41,408 nucleotides of DNA from Baaleninema simplex PCC 7105 (GTDB lineage: Bacteria > Cyanobacteriota > Cyanobacteriia > Cyanobacteriales > Geitlerinemataceae): positions 3,140,800 to 3,182,207 of the forward strand of contig NZ_KB235958.1 of the NCBI RefSeq assembly GCF_000332355.1, in the 5' to 3' direction. A program made the translations under genes and the position numbers. Numbering within the stretch: position 1 is the first letter of the stretch; each line of letters begins with the position of its first letter. This document shows positions 17,518 through 26,108 of this stretch, piece after piece. The notes beneath the pieces are model-generated. The model saw only the letters and a list, made by a program, of their open reading frames with translations, was not told the origin of the DNA and did no database searches.

Positions 17518-18534
17518 TTAGAGTCCGGCGTGTCCGATGGCGAGTCCCGTCACCAACATTCCCAAGACGAGGAAGGGTTGGGCACTGGCTTGGTATTTTA
17601 CGTCGTTTTCGAGGGGATTTCGCATGAAATACATATCTTGGAATGTAATTTGAGGAATCACCAGCAGCATTAATAGAACGGCGTAGGCGTTTTGGTGAAT
17701 GCTGACGAGATACGCTGCGATTCCGGTTTGGAAAATGTCGATCGACAGGACGCAAATCCAGGCGGCGGGCATGATTCCGAACATCACGGGCAGGGATTTC
17801 AGCCCCAGTTGGCGATCGCCTTCGACGCTTTTAAAGTCGTTGACGATGGCAATGCCCAATCCCGCTAGGCTGTAGAACATGGTCAACACGACGATGGTGA
17901 TGTTGAGTTCGCCAAACAGGGCATGACCGGCACACCAGGGTAAGGTGATGTAACTGGCACCGAGGGCGTAGTTCCCCAACCAGCCGTTTTGTTTGAGTTT
18001 CAGTGGCGGCGCGGAGTAAATATAGGCTAAAAACGCCCCGACAACGGCGACGGTGGTAATGGTGGGAAATTCGTTTTCTGCCCAGACATCGAGGCCGTAG
18101 GCGAGGGCGAATCCTGCGACGAGTAACACCAGGATTTGCGTCACCACCTGGGGAACGGAAATCGCACCGGAGGGAATGGGGCGATAGGGTTCGTTGATGG
18201 CGTCGATTTCGCGATCGTAGAAGTCGTTGAGGGTTTGGGTGTAGCCCGTCATCAACGGCCCGGACAGCAGCATACAAGCCGCCGCCATGAGAACGTTTTC
18301 GAGCGTCCAGGTGTACGATCCCGAGGACGCCGCACCGCAGACGACGCCCCAAATGAGGGGAATCCAGGTGATGGGCTTCATCAGTTGCAGGCGAATTTTC
18401 CAGATGTTCTGTTCTCCTGCTTCTGCGCCTTTCATCCCCAAAAGCTGACGGGCTTTCGCGCCTCGTGCTTCCGGTTGGGGCGCGTTCTCGGGCGCGTTTT
18501 CGGTCGGTGACTGTGGCGTGGGTGGGTTAGACAT
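17518..18534 (-). CDS. chlG: chlorophyll synthase ChlG
   Basis: Esterifies chlorophyllide a with geranylgeranyl or phytyl diphosphate in the thylakoid membrane, the last step of chlorophyll a synthesis. The 338-aa UbiA-superfamily prenyltransferase has a hydrophilic N-terminus (1-50) and about eight or nine transmembrane helices. The first Asp-rich motif is NDFYDREIDAINEPYRPIPSG (from residue 103), specific for chlorophyll and bacteriochlorophyll synthases; the second prenyl-binding region, NDFKSVEGDRQLGLKS, is also present. It heads a minus-strand run with a PBP gene and a psb35-like gene. Confidence 0.97.
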   Translation of the reverse strand: MSNPPTPQSPTENAPENAPQPEARGAKARQLLGMKGAEAGEQNIWKIRLQLMKPITWIPLIWGVVCGAASSGSYTWTLENVLMAAACMLLSGPLMTGYTQTLNDFYDREIDAINEPYRPIPSGAISVPQVVTQILVLLVAGFALAYGLDVWAENEFPTITTVAVVGAFLAYIYSAPPLKLKQNGWLGNYALGASYITLPWCAGHALFGELNITIVVLTMFYSLAGLGIAIVNDFKSVEGDRQLGLKSLPVMFGIMPAAWICVLSIDIFQTGIAAYLVSIHQNAYAVLLMLLVIPQITFQDMYFMRNPLENDVKYQASAQPFLVLGMLVTGLAIGHAGL

Positions 18535-18695
18535 ACGAACTGTTTGCGATCGTGAATGTTGTTAAGGTTGCAAGCATTGTTTCAATACATTATGCAGGCG
18601 ATCGCCCCTCGAGTTTAAACAAATCTAGGGGATTTTTGCCAAGTATAAAAATATGGGTTATAATAAAGGATTGTATTTATTCAAAAAAATATCCC

Positions 18696-19820
18696 TTGAG
18701 CCAACATCGAGAAGGAAAAGCCAGATTCGAGATCGGCGAGGCGTTTTACCGCCAAACGAGTCAAGTGGGGCGAGATTTAGCGGTGTTGGCGGCGCGGTTG
18801 GAAAAGAGCGATCGCGGGTCGTTGCGCGTTCTCGATAGCATGGCCGGATGTGGGGTGCGATCGCTTCGCTACTACTTAGAAGCCGAAGCCGATTGGATTT
18901 GGGCCAACGAAGGAAACCCCGACATCAAAGCCGTATTGCGCCACAACCTCAAACCGCTGTTCGACGCCGGACGAGTTCAACTCACCCACAGCGACGCCAA
19001 TCGCGTCTTTTTCGACTGTTACGCCCGTCGGGACTATTACGATCTCGTCGATGTCGATAGTTTTGGCGCTCCGGTTCCATTTCTCAATACCAGCCTTTGG
19101 GCGACGCGACTGGGGGGATTCGTGTACCTTACCAGCACCGACGGACGCACCGCCACCGGCCACGCCGGAGACCAAAGTTTGCGAGTGTACGCCGCCCGAA
19201 CTCGCGCCCACCCCAGCGCCCACGAACAAGGTTTACGGCTGATTATCGGTGCAGCCCAGCAGCAAGCGGCGACGAAAGGGTTGGGGGTCGAACCGGTGTT
19301 TTCGCTGTTTTCTGGTTCCGTATATCGGGTGATGTTGCGCCTGGTGAAACGCCAGCGTTTGAACTCGCAGAATTACGGGTTTTTGGGCTACTGTCACAGT
19401 TGCGGCGAATATCGTACTTTGTCTTGGAACGATTTCGGGCGCGTTTCCCCTTGTCCCCAGGATGGAACGCCTTGGGTCGTCAGCGGCCCGATGTGGTTGG
19501 GGGCGTTGCACGATACGGCGTATTTAAAAAGGATGCGATCGCTCGCCGAGTCTTGGGGATGGACGAAGCGAGTGAAGCTGTTGGAAATTATGGAAGAAGA
19601 AGCGGAGTTACCGCCGTATTTTTATAAGTTAGGAATTCTCGGGAAGCGATCGAACGGCGACATCCCGCCACGGGATAAGTTGATTCGTGGGTTGCGACAT
19701 TTCGGCTATCGAACCGGACGAACTCATCTGGATTCTCAGGCGATTAAAACCGAGGCCAGTCTGGAAACTTGTGTGTCTCTGGTTATCGATCGATCTTCGG
19801 TCGGAACGTCTGAGACTTAA
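18696..19820 (+). CDS. tRNA (guanine-26-N2) dimethyltransferase, Trm1 family
   Basis: Methylates the exocyclic amine of G26 (in some bacteria also G27) of tRNA using S-adenosylmethionine. The product (about 374 aa) begins with the family pattern REGKARFEIGEAFYRQTSQVGRDLAVL; the SAM-binding motif is VLDSMAGCGVRSLRY. The DVDSFGAPVPFL loop and the C-terminal zinc-type CHSCGEY and CPQDG motifs also fit. I chose TTG 18696 because conservation starts two residues later; the ATG at 18552 would add an unconserved 48-residue extension with poor composition. Trm1 occurs in archaea, eukaryotes and few bacteria, including cyanobacteria. Confidence 0.88.
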   Translation: MSQHREGKARFEIGEAFYRQTSQVGRDLAVLAARLEKSDRGSLRVLDSMAGCGVRSLRYYLEAEADWIWANEGNPDIKAVLRHNLKPLFDAGRVQLTHSDANRVFFDCYARRDYYDLVDVDSFGAPVPFLNTSLWATRLGGFVYLTSTDGRTATGHAGDQSLRVYAARTRAHPSAHEQGLRLIIGAAQQQAATKGLGVEPVFSLFSGSVYRVMLRLVKRQRLNSQNYGFLGYCHSCGEYRTLSWNDFGRVSPCPQDGTPWVVSGPMWLGALHDTAYLKRMRSLAESWGWTKRVKLLEIMEEEAELPPYFYKLGILGKRSNGDIPPRDKLIRGLRHFGYRTGRTHLDSQAIKTEASLETCVSLVIDRSSVGTSET

Positions 19821-19868
19821 ACCTTTGTCGATCGATCTGATACGATTTGGCTGACGGCCCAGAAAACT

Positions 19869-20317
19869 CTACAGGGGAGCAGAAGACCGAGTCGATTTTA
19901 CCCAACCTTGAGTTTCTTCATAAGTCATCTTCCGTTCCATACGTCGGGCATCGGAAATCGCAGCTTCTAGTAAGTGTTTCATCTGCACCGCTTCCCCCTC
20001 GGCGGCGGCTCGAAAGGCAGCATCCAAGGCAATGTTAACAATATTTCCTCCCGAAACGCTCAAATTAGAAAGCCGTTTGTAATTTAATCCTTGAGTCGAG
20101 GTTTGTGGAGGAAACGCTCGCTTCCACATCTGCTGGCGTTGTTCTGGATTCGGAAAGGGAAAGTCTACAGAAAATCGAACCCGCCGCTGAAAGGCTGAAT
20201 CGATCGAGTCTTTGAGGTTGGTGGTTAAAATGGCGAGTCCGGGATAAGTTTCGAGTCGTTGTAATAAGTAGCTGACTTCTTGATTGGCATATCGATCGCG
20301 AGCTTCTTTGTATCTTA
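19869..20317 (-). pseudogene. C-terminal fragment of an AAA+ ATPase
   Basis: The frame from 20317 down reads as the end of an AAA+ module: YANQEVSYLLQRLE, the sensor-1 region AILTTNLKDSID, the arginine-finger pair in AFQRRVRF, then the small helical lid with SVSGGNIVNIALDAAF. Walker A and Walker B are absent because the frame meets a MITE-like repeat at 20318. Upstream of the repeat no further AAA+ sequence is found, so the 5' part is deleted, not just separated. The stretch before 20317 that stays open is translated repeat sequence. ATPase activity would be lost. Confidence 0.75.
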
Positions 20318-20525
20318 GGGTGCATCTCAAAAATGTAAATCTATACGAGAGAATAAGGATTTCAGCCTCCAATTCTCATGTTTTTGCAAAACTGAGATGC
20401 ACCCCTTTTACGCCTAACACTTGCAAAACTGGGATGCACCCGGTTGTGCGGATTTCCGTGAAACCCAACACCCGATCGATTACGAAAGCTTGTATCCAAT
20501 GAATTTACATTTTTGAAATGCATCC
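20318..20525. mobile_element. MITE-like element, GGGTGCATCTCA family, copy 1
   Basis: Starts with GGGTGCATCTCAAAAATGTAAAT (20318-20340) and ends with its inverse ATTTACATTTTTGAAATGCATCC (20503-20525): 21 of 23 positions pair. Two further inward ends of the same type, TGAGATGCACCC to 20404 and TGGGATGCACCC to 20441, lie inside, so it may be nested. No transposase is encoded. It forms the break point of the AAA+ fragment. Confidence 0.75.
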
Positions 20526-20548
20526 TTTTCATCTTCCGTTAATGTATG

Positions 20549-20695
20549 TTATTTTGGTTCCTGACTTAAGGTTTCAAGCCTTTCTTGAAGTTCGTCTGTA
20601 AATTTAAATTTAAACAAATACAGATTGCGGACGGGTTGGAGTTGTATACCCGCCTCGACAAACGCAGATGGCTGAATCATCAATTGAGCGTTCAT
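20549..20695 (-). CDS. hypothetical 48-aa protein
   Basis: A short ATG-started minus-strand frame reading MNAQLMIQPSAFVEAGIQLQ and ending with the amphipathic segment TDELQERLETLSQEPK. It is AT-richer than its neighbours. The composition is protein-like and the acidic helical end resembles small cyanobacterial antitoxin-type or accessory proteins, but no family is recognised. It may be a free-standing small gene or the surviving 5' end of a longer gene. The rest of 20696-21044 contains only the palindrome described separately. Confidence 0.35.
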   Translation of the reverse strand: MNAQLMIQPSAFVEAGIQLQPVRNLYLFKFKFTDELQERLETLSQEPK

Positions 20696-20948
20696 AGTAT
20701 TTTTTGGAATTCTGGCGATCGAGCCTATTATGTTCTTCTTAAGAATATTGATATTTTGTGATTTTATGCAAGCAATCTAAATAGTTACAAAAATACAGCC
20801 AAGGGGAAACCTTGTTCCCGCGATCCAAAATGGTCAGATCTCTTGACCGTGAGTCAATTTTTCTCTTTGGAGGAGTACTCCGTCAATCCAACTGTGAAAT
20901 GATTCGGGAAAACTACTCCATCTGTCCAGATCTCTGGCATCGGAGTCT

Positions 20949-20981
20949 AGATCCCCGGCATCTCCAAGATGCCGGGGATCT
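20949..20981. repeat. 14-bp perfect palindrome downstream of the transketolase-like gene
   Basis: AGATCCCCGGCATC (20949-20962) and GATGCCGGGGATCT (20968-20981) pair perfectly around TCCAA. It lies about 65 bp beyond the stop of the minus-strand transketolase-like gene. Neither side has a T-run, so it may be a 3'-end stabilising hairpin or a dispersed palindrome; a classic intrinsic terminator is less likely. Confidence 0.6.
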
Positions 20982-21044
20982 GGCTTATACAGGAAATCTT
21001 TATAGAAAGTTTTCCCGCTTTTTATGACGATCGCCTAGGGAAAC

Positions 21045-23258
21045 CTAACCCAACAACTCGGTCGATCGCTTCACCAAATTCTCCGCCGTAATACCGTTCA
21101 ACTTCATCACCGCCGCCGCACTCGACGCCGTTTCTCCACGCTTCCACGACACCACATCGCGAGGCGCGTTACTCCGCAACATCACCGGTTCCAACATAGC
21201 GCTCGAACCGCCCGTCACAGCAATCAACGCATCGCCGCCAAACAGTTCGGCAAACCCCGCATCGTCGAGGAAACCGCCGTCGGCTTCCGTGCAAGTATCC
21301 CACGCCACATCAGACGGACGATATAGGCGACGGGGACTCGTCACGGAAACGATTTTGCTGCCAATCCCTTGGGCGTTCAACTGCTCGATCGCTTCGTACA
21401 CCGGCAGTAAAATCATGTCGCCGAGAACCGCAAACACCACGGTTTTGTCTCCCGCTCGTTCGTCCAATACAAACGCACCTTTTTCCAAACCTTGACGAGT
21501 TTGCTCGAAGGTCGATCGCACCGGTAACGGCGTTTTACTCGCGGTAATTGTAATCCCTTTATTCTTCGTTGAAACCGCCCAGTCGTAACACACCTGAATG
21601 CCGTTGGCATCGCAGGGGAACAGCGGAAAAACATTACCATTTCGCATCATCGCGGCGAAATAGTTCTCAATTTCCGGCCGTTGGTGCGTCCAACCGTTGC
21701 GCCCTTGTTCTAACGCTCCCGCCGTAAACAGCGTAATCGTCGAAGGCGTGGTGCGGCGCAATTCCGCCATCGCTTGCGTCACCGTTTGCCAAATCGGTAA
21801 ACCGTTGATAGCAAAGGATTCGTAAGAACACCACAGCGTCCGCGAACCGAACAACGCCAACCCTGCGGCGAGTCCAGCACAGGCGTCTTCGCTGAGGGGT
21901 TCGTAAACCTGTCCGTCCGGTTGTTGGTGATAGGTTTCGTCGGTCGTGGGATGGACGATTTTGAGGCCGATGTTAATGTTGTTGATGCCCGAGGCGGCGT
22001 TTCCGTCGGCGTTGGTGACGAGGAAGTGGGGGTCTTTTTTGCCCACGTGAACCACCAGTTCGCCCATCGCTGTCGTGGCGACTTTTTTATCCCCACCGAC
22101 GGGAAACTCATCGAGGGGCAATTCGCCCAAATCCGGTAAGTCTCGTTCGGATTCGGTGAGAACCACTTTCGAGGCGGTTCCGCCTGCGGCGCGTTCGTAG
22201 TTGTTGCGAACCAGTTGCCACGCTTCGGGAGTCAACGCGCGAGCTTTCATGGCGTTGGCGATGTAGTCTTTTTCGGCGGTGTCGCCGGGGTAAAGGTTGT
22301 GGGATTGTGCGCCCCGTTTGTGAACTCCCGCCCCTTTGAGTTGTTTGATAATCAGAACCGTCAGGGTTCCGTTGAGGGCAGATTTGGCCGCTTCGTCCAC
22401 GGCTTCGAGAACGGCTTGGGTAAACGCCATGCGCCCTTCGAGGGAGAAGAGGGTGCTATCGACGTAATCGCTGGTTTGGTTGGAATCGTCATAGTCTTTG
22501 GCATCGACGAGGATAATTTCTTGGAAGCCGTTCCCCGCCCAGTATTCGATCGTTTCGTCGTTGGTTTTGGTGGACACCATGCTGTGGTGTTCTTGGCTGT
22601 AACCGTTCCAGACGAGGATGGGCAGGAAGTTGGTGACGTTGGGATAAGCGGTGTTGAAGTGACCGAAGCTACTCATGACGTAGGGTTCGCCGATGCCGCC
22701 GTCGCCGATGGTGACGGGGAAGAGGACGCCGGGGTTGAGTTTGGCGCCGGCCATCGCGAAATGTTGCCCTTGTCCGAGGGGGCCGGCGGGGTTGAGGAGT
22801 CCTGGGATTTGGCCGGAGAGGTGACCGAGGAGTCCGCCGGTTTCGCGGAAGCGATCGCGCAGTTGTTGGACGGTTTCGATGCCCATGTCTTCGAGGGAGC
22901 GATCGAGGAAGACGTTGCTGTAAAATCCGGGGGCGTGGTGACCGACTTCGGTGATGATGTTTTTGTGACCCAACATCACGAGCGCGGCGATGGTGTCGGC
23001 GATGCTGGCAAATCCGCCGGGGTGGCCGGAGGCTTTGCTCGAGGTCACTTGTAAGGTGAGATAGCGCAGGGCGTCGGCCGCCAGCAGGGTTTGATAGACG
23101 GCGGCTTTGTCGCTGGTGGAGGAAATGAGTTTTTCCCCGGCTTTGATGGCCGGTTCTTTGCCGTATTCGTTCCATCCGGGGAGGGATTCGGCGAAAAATT
23201 GAATACCTTGACAAAAAGAAGGAATTGTGCTGGGGGCGGCGGGGGTCGCTGCGGTCAT
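21045..23258 (-). CDS. transketolase/phosphoketolase-like thiamine-diphosphate enzyme
   Basis: A 737-aa ThDP-dependent enzyme with transketolase-type N-terminal, pyrimidine-binding and C-terminal domains. SGHPGGFAS (about 78-86) and GDGGIGEPYVMSSF (from 185; GDG of the Mg-ThDP motif) are clear. The protein differs from ordinary TktA in several conserved stretches, such as GLLGHLSGQIPGLLNP and GQGQHFAMAGA. It resembles the cyanobacterial group represented by Synechocystis Sll0529, annotated as a transketolase or putative second phosphoketolase. Substrate and reaction are not settled by sequence; pentose or fructose phosphate cleavage is an inference. Intact, apparently monocistronic, with a palindrome 3' of it. 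Confidence 0.7.
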   Translation of the reverse strand: MTAATPAAPSTIPSFCQGIQFFAESLPGWNEYGKEPAIKAGEKLISSTSDKAAVYQTLLAADALRYLTLQVTSSKASGHPGGFASIADTIAALVMLGHKNIITEVGHHAPGFYSNVFLDRSLEDMGIETVQQLRDRFRETGGLLGHLSGQIPGLLNPAGPLGQGQHFAMAGAKLNPGVLFPVTIGDGGIGEPYVMSSFGHFNTAYPNVTNFLPILVWNGYSQEHHSMVSTKTNDETIEYWAGNGFQEIILVDAKDYDDSNQTSDYVDSTLFSLEGRMAFTQAVLEAVDEAAKSALNGTLTVLIIKQLKGAGVHKRGAQSHNLYPGDTAEKDYIANAMKARALTPEAWQLVRNNYERAAGGTASKVVLTESERDLPDLGELPLDEFPVGGDKKVATTAMGELVVHVGKKDPHFLVTNADGNAASGINNINIGLKIVHPTTDETYHQQPDGQVYEPLSEDACAGLAAGLALFGSRTLWCSYESFAINGLPIWQTVTQAMAELRRTTPSTITLFTAGALEQGRNGWTHQRPEIENYFAAMMRNGNVFPLFPCDANGIQVCYDWAVSTKNKGITITASKTPLPVRSTFEQTRQGLEKGAFVLDERAGDKTVVFAVLGDMILLPVYEAIEQLNAQGIGSKIVSVTSPRRLYRPSDVAWDTCTEADGGFLDDAGFAELFGGDALIAVTGGSSAMLEPVMLRSNAPRDVVSWKRGETASSAAAVMKLNGITAENLVKRSTELLG

Positions 23259-23359
23259 AGCGAAATGCTTATCCTCTTCTATATTTGAACGATCTTAAGG
23301 GATATTTTACATTTAACGGGGACTTTAACAACATTTAAGTTTCTTAAGTCATCGATCGG

Positions 23360-23387
23360 CTCTGTGTCCTCTGTGTCTCTGTGGTGA
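23360..23387 (+). repeat. dispersed 28-bp CTCTGTGTCC repeat, copy 1
   Basis: The sequence from 23360 to 23387 (CTCTGTGTCCTCTGTGTCTC then TGTGGTGA) is identical to the reverse complement of 34303-34330. Repeats of this type are widely scattered in cyanobacterial genomes. The surrounding region 23259-23613 holds no gene; it also contains a minus-strand terminator and an imperfect hairpin near 23536-23560. Confidence 0.8.
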
Positions 23388-23466
23388 AGACGCCTTGAAA
23401 CCCAGCTTATTGGAAAAGGATGGAGTATGAATATGTCAGTCAACTTCTCGACGCCGCCTAGAAACC

Positions 23467-23496
23467 GAAAAAAGAGGCACGCAAAACGTACCTCTT
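23467..23496 (-). terminator. intrinsic terminator of the thrC-moaD-like unit
   Basis: On the minus strand AAGAGG, one mismatch, then ACG pair with CGTGCCTCTT (23472-23481 with 23487-23496 on the plus strand), followed by a run of six T. It lies about 120 bp after the MoaD-like gene. Confidence 0.75.
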
Positions 23497-23613
23497 CAAA
23501 CATGACGCATTAAGTTGAGTTGTCGCTTCACCACCAACCAAGCCTATTGGCTATGGTTGGAGCGCTGCGACGAATCTTGGTAGGAGATTTCGAGCGACTT
23601 GGCTCGATCGCTT

Positions 23614-23889
23614 TTACCCCCCAGCGACAGCCGGGACGATACTCACCTCGTCACCATCGTTGAGAGAGGTTTCTGTATTGTCGAGAAAGCGAATATCTTC
23701 GCTATTGACATAAAAATTGAGGAAGCGGCGCGGTTTTCCCGCATCGTCACACAAACGCGCTTTAATCCCAGGACAAGACTCTTCTAAAGCGTCGATGAGT
23801 TCCGCCACTGTCTTCGCCTCGCATTCAAGGGTGGCGCGATCGCTGGTGAACTTTTGCAGGGGCGTGGGAATGAGAACTTTAACGGACAT
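23614..23889 (-). CDS. MoaD/ThiS-family sulfur carrier next to thrC
   Basis: A 91-aa beta-grasp protein beginning [15 protein letters not shown] and ending in the double glycine (VPAVAGG) that is adenylated and thiocarboxylated in MoaD/ThiS proteins. The [11 protein letters not shown] segment before the tail is typical. It starts 46 bp after the threonine synthase stop on the same strand. No MoaE, MoaA, ThiG or ThiF gene is near, so the acceptor pathway (molybdopterin, thiamine, or a CysO-like cysteine or methionine route) is undecided; linkage to an aspartate-family gene favours amino-acid sulfur metabolism as an inference. ATG 23889 is preferred over an upstream in-frame start at 23934. Confidence 0.85.
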   Translation of the reverse strand: MSVKVLIPTPLQKFTSDRATLECEAKTVAELIDALEESCPGIKARLCDDAGKPRRFLNFYVNSEDIRFLDNTETSLNDGDEVSIVPAVAGG

Positions 23890-23935
23890 AAGTGTTTGGC
23901 TTTCTGGAAATCGGGACTCGGTCAACGGGAACAAA

Positions 23936-25240
23936 TTAAACGAGAACTTGTTGCCATTCGAGGCGGTTGAGGGTGTGAGAGCGCTCTAACGCCCGCTCGA
24001 AAGAGTCGAGTTTCGGTTCGATCGTCAGCGGTTCGCCGATGTAACCCTGTACGGCTTCTTGGGTTTTGAGACCGTTTCCAGTGATGTACGCCACGGTTAC
24101 TTCGTCAGGGTCGATTTGTCCGGCTTCGACGAGTTTCTTCAGGGTGGCGATGGTGGTGCCTCCGGCGGTTTCGGTGAAGATGCCTTCGGTTTCCGCCAGC
24201 AGTTTCATGCCTTCGACGATTTCCGTGTCGTTGACCGATTCGATGGAACCGTTGGTGTTGCGGGCGATGTCGAGGGCGTAGACGCCATCTGCGGGGTTGC
24301 CGATCGCGATCGATTTGGCGATGGTGTTGGGTTTGACGGGGGAAATGAAATCCCGACCCTCTTTATAGGCTTGGGCAATGGGCGAGCAACCTTCGGCTTG
24401 GGCGCCGCTGAAGGAAACGTGCTTGTCTTCGACTAAGCCCACTTCGACGAATTCGCGGAAGCCTTTGTAAATTTTGCCGAACAGGGAACCGGACGCCAAG
24501 GGTGCCACGATGCGATCGGGCAGTTTCCACCCCAGTTGTTCGACGACTTCAAACCCTAGGGTTTTAGATCCTTCAGAGTAATACGGACGCAGGTTGATGT
24601 TGACGAAGCCCCATCCGTGGGTGTTCGCCACTTCCGAACACAGACGGTTGACTTGGTCGTAATTCCCTTTCACCGCCATCAGCGTCGGGTTGTAAATCAG
24701 GGTTCCCAACACTTTACCGGCTTCTAAGTCGGCGGGGATGAACACGCAGCAGTCGAGGCCGGCATGGGCGGCGATCGCAGCGGTGGAATTGGCGAGGTTT
24801 CCGGTACTGGCGCAGGACACCGTGGAGAATCCCAACTCGCGGGCGCGGGTTAGGGCAACAGACACCACCCGGTCTTTGAAGCTGAGGGTGGGCATATTGA
24901 CGGCATCGTTTTTGATGTAAAGCTTTTTCAGTCCCAGGTGACGCGCCAAACGACGGGCTTCGACAAGCGGCGTCATGCCAGTTCCTACGTCGATGGGCGT
25001 GTCGGTGGTGACGGGGAGGAAGGGACGATAGCGCCAGATGGAATGGGGACCGGCTTCGATGGTTTCGCGGGTGACGGTACGGCGCAGTACGTCGTAGTCG
25101 TATTTGACCTCTAACGGACCGAAACACAATTCGCAGACGTGTTGGGCGGTGGCTTCGTATTCAGCGCCGCATTCTTTACATTGCAGGTGAGTAAAGGCGG
25201 CTGTGCCAGTTTTTTTGAGGCGCTCGATCGCTTGCGTCAT
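23936..25240 (-). CDS. thrC: threonine synthase ThrC
   Basis: PLP enzyme converting O-phosphohomoserine to threonine. The 434-aa product has an N-terminal zinc-ribbon-like segment with two CxxC pairs ([19 protein letters not shown], about 24-42) and then the PLP lysine in [11 protein letters not shown]. The phosphate-binding STGN ([10 protein letters not shown]) and the Ser/Gly-rich loop are present. ATG 25240 is preceded by AAGGAT; a longer in-frame start at 25360 would place a terminator stem inside the coding region and is unlikely. Co-oriented with the MoaD-like gene 46 bp downstream. Confidence 0.95.
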   Translation of the reverse strand: MTQAIERLKKTGTAAFTHLQCKECGAEYEATAQHVCELCFGPLEVKYDYDVLRRTVTRETIEAGPHSIWRYRPFLPVTTDTPIDVGTGMTPLVEARRLARHLGLKKLYIKNDAVNMPTLSFKDRVVSVALTRARELGFSTVSCASTGNLANSTAAIAAHAGLDCCVFIPADLEAGKVLGTLIYNPTLMAVKGNYDQVNRLCSEVANTHGWGFVNINLRPYYSEGSKTLGFEVVEQLGWKLPDRIVAPLASGSLFGKIYKGFREFVEVGLVEDKHVSFSGAQAEGCSPIAQAYKEGRDFISPVKPNTIAKSIAIGNPADGVYALDIARNTNGSIESVNDTEIVEGMKLLAETEGIFTETAGGTTIATLKKLVEAGQIDPDEVTVAYITGNGLKTQEAVQGYIGEPLTIEPKLDSFERALERSHTLNRLEWQQVLV

Positions 25241-25344
25241 GGTGTTTGTATCCTTTTTTAACTCAACTTGGTGAGCAATCGTAACATGTGGGTCAAGAGG
25301 CGTCAACAAATCCCGACTTTTTTTGTCGGAATTAAAATTTTTCC

Positions 25345-25373
25345 AAAAAATCGCCCTCATGAGAGAGGGCGAT
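25345..25373 (-). terminator. intrinsic terminator after the small charged protein
   Basis: ATCGCCCTC (25350-25358) pairs perfectly with GAGGGCGAT (25365-25373) around ATGAGA. On the minus strand the stem is followed by six T. It lies between the charged-protein gene and thrC, so it separates the two transcripts. Confidence 0.85.
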
Positions 25374-25520
25374 CGCGGGCTATAGTCTAGAGTTGGTGAG
25401 GATTTAGAGAGTCTGGGGTCAGGGGCGATCGCGCGTTGGATCTGACAAAGGCGTCCGCGATCGTCGATGTCTAGCGAACGTAAAGTTTTATATATCGATC
25501 GCCCGAGACTTCTTTCTTAA

Positions 25521-25736
25521 CTATCCTTGCATTTCCTCTTCTGCCCGTTCGCGCATCGAGTCGTGCAGGTGTCGGTCGTGGTGTCGTTCCTCTGTTAGTT
25601 GTTTGCGAGCGTCCGGGTCAGTCTTGTTCGGGTTCTCGAATTCTTCTTCTGCCCGTTCTAACATCGCATCGTGACGGTTTTCCTCCTGGTGGCGATCGCG
25701 GGTCATTCGTTCGCGGGCGAGTTCTCGAGCGTTCAT
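25521..25736 (-). CDS. small highly charged protein with an internal repeat
   Basis: A 71-aa protein made mostly of Arg, His, Glu and Asp. It contains two similar units, RHQEENRHDAMLERAEEEF (about 15-33) and RHHDRHLHDSMRERAEEEM (about 51-69), joined by a Pro/Lys linker. No Cys and no hydrophobic segment; both units should form amphipathic helices. I do not recognise the family. The dedicated terminator downstream and an ATG start support a real gene. The His-rich units could bind metal or nucleic acid, which is a guess. Confidence 0.65.
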   Translation of the reverse strand: MNARELARERMTRDRHQEENRHDAMLERAEEEFENPNKTDPDARKQLTEERHHDRHLHDSMRERAEEEMQG

Positions 25737-25847
25737 AATTATTGACTTTTTCTATAAGCTTTCTGCTCGATCGTACCGCGATCGTCTAAGAAATTTCAAA
25801 CTATCGTCACAAAAATTGTTGCAAGTGTTACAGATTTCTTACCGATG

Positions 25848-26108
25848 TTAACCTCCGCTCACGGGAGGAATCAGCACCACTTCGTCACCGTCTCGCAGCG
25901 GCGTCTCTGGAGTAACGAACTGAAGGTTGACTCCAAACCGCGTAAGTTCGCGCCATTTCTGGAGTTCGGGATAATCGTTCGTACAGCGATCGAGAACCGC
26001 AGATACGGGGGTTCCTACGGGGAAGTTCCACGTCACTTCAGGAACGCCGTAAGCTTCCTGGTACGCTGCAAATAACTTAACGGTAATTGTGAGGGAACGA
26101 GATGTCAT
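25848..26108 (-). CDS. second MoaD/ThiS-family protein
   Basis: An 86-aa beta-grasp sulfur-carrier-type protein starting MTSRSLTITVKLFAAYQEAY and ending LRDGDEVVLIPPVSGG, with the terminal GG needed for thiocarboxylate formation. The start LTITVKLFAAYQE is closer to classic MoaD than the thrC-linked copy. It stands alone here: no moaE or moaA is adjacent. The start could be 26138 if the upstream ATG is used, adding ten residues that do not look conserved. Confidence 0.85.
   Translation of the reverse strand: MTSRSLTITVKLFAAYQEAYGVPEVTWNFPVGTPVSAVLDRCTNDYPELQKWRELTRFGVNLQFVTPETPLRDGDEVVLIPPVSGG

Noticed and set aside
18552-18695. N-terminal extension of the Trm1 gene from ATG 18552
   Set aside because: The 48 extra residues show no family match, the DNA is AT-rich and intergenic-like, and conservation begins just after TTG 18696.
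20949-20981. Intrinsic terminator for the transketolase-like gene
   Set aside because: The stem is strong but there is no T-run on either strand, so I list it as a palindrome only.
20812-21027. Plus-strand 71-aa ORF downstream of the small 48-aa frame
   Set aside because: It crosses a perfect palindrome, has no ribosome binding site and no protein-like composition.
22215-23054. 279-aa plus-strand ORF rich in Gly and Val, opposite the transketolase-like gene
   Set aside because: It is antisense to a well-supported gene, and its composition is what the reverse of that codon pattern gives.
23521-23600. tRNA or riboswitch near the hairpin at 23536-23560
   Set aside because: The hairpin is isolated, no cloverleaf or known aptamer core could be assembled around it.
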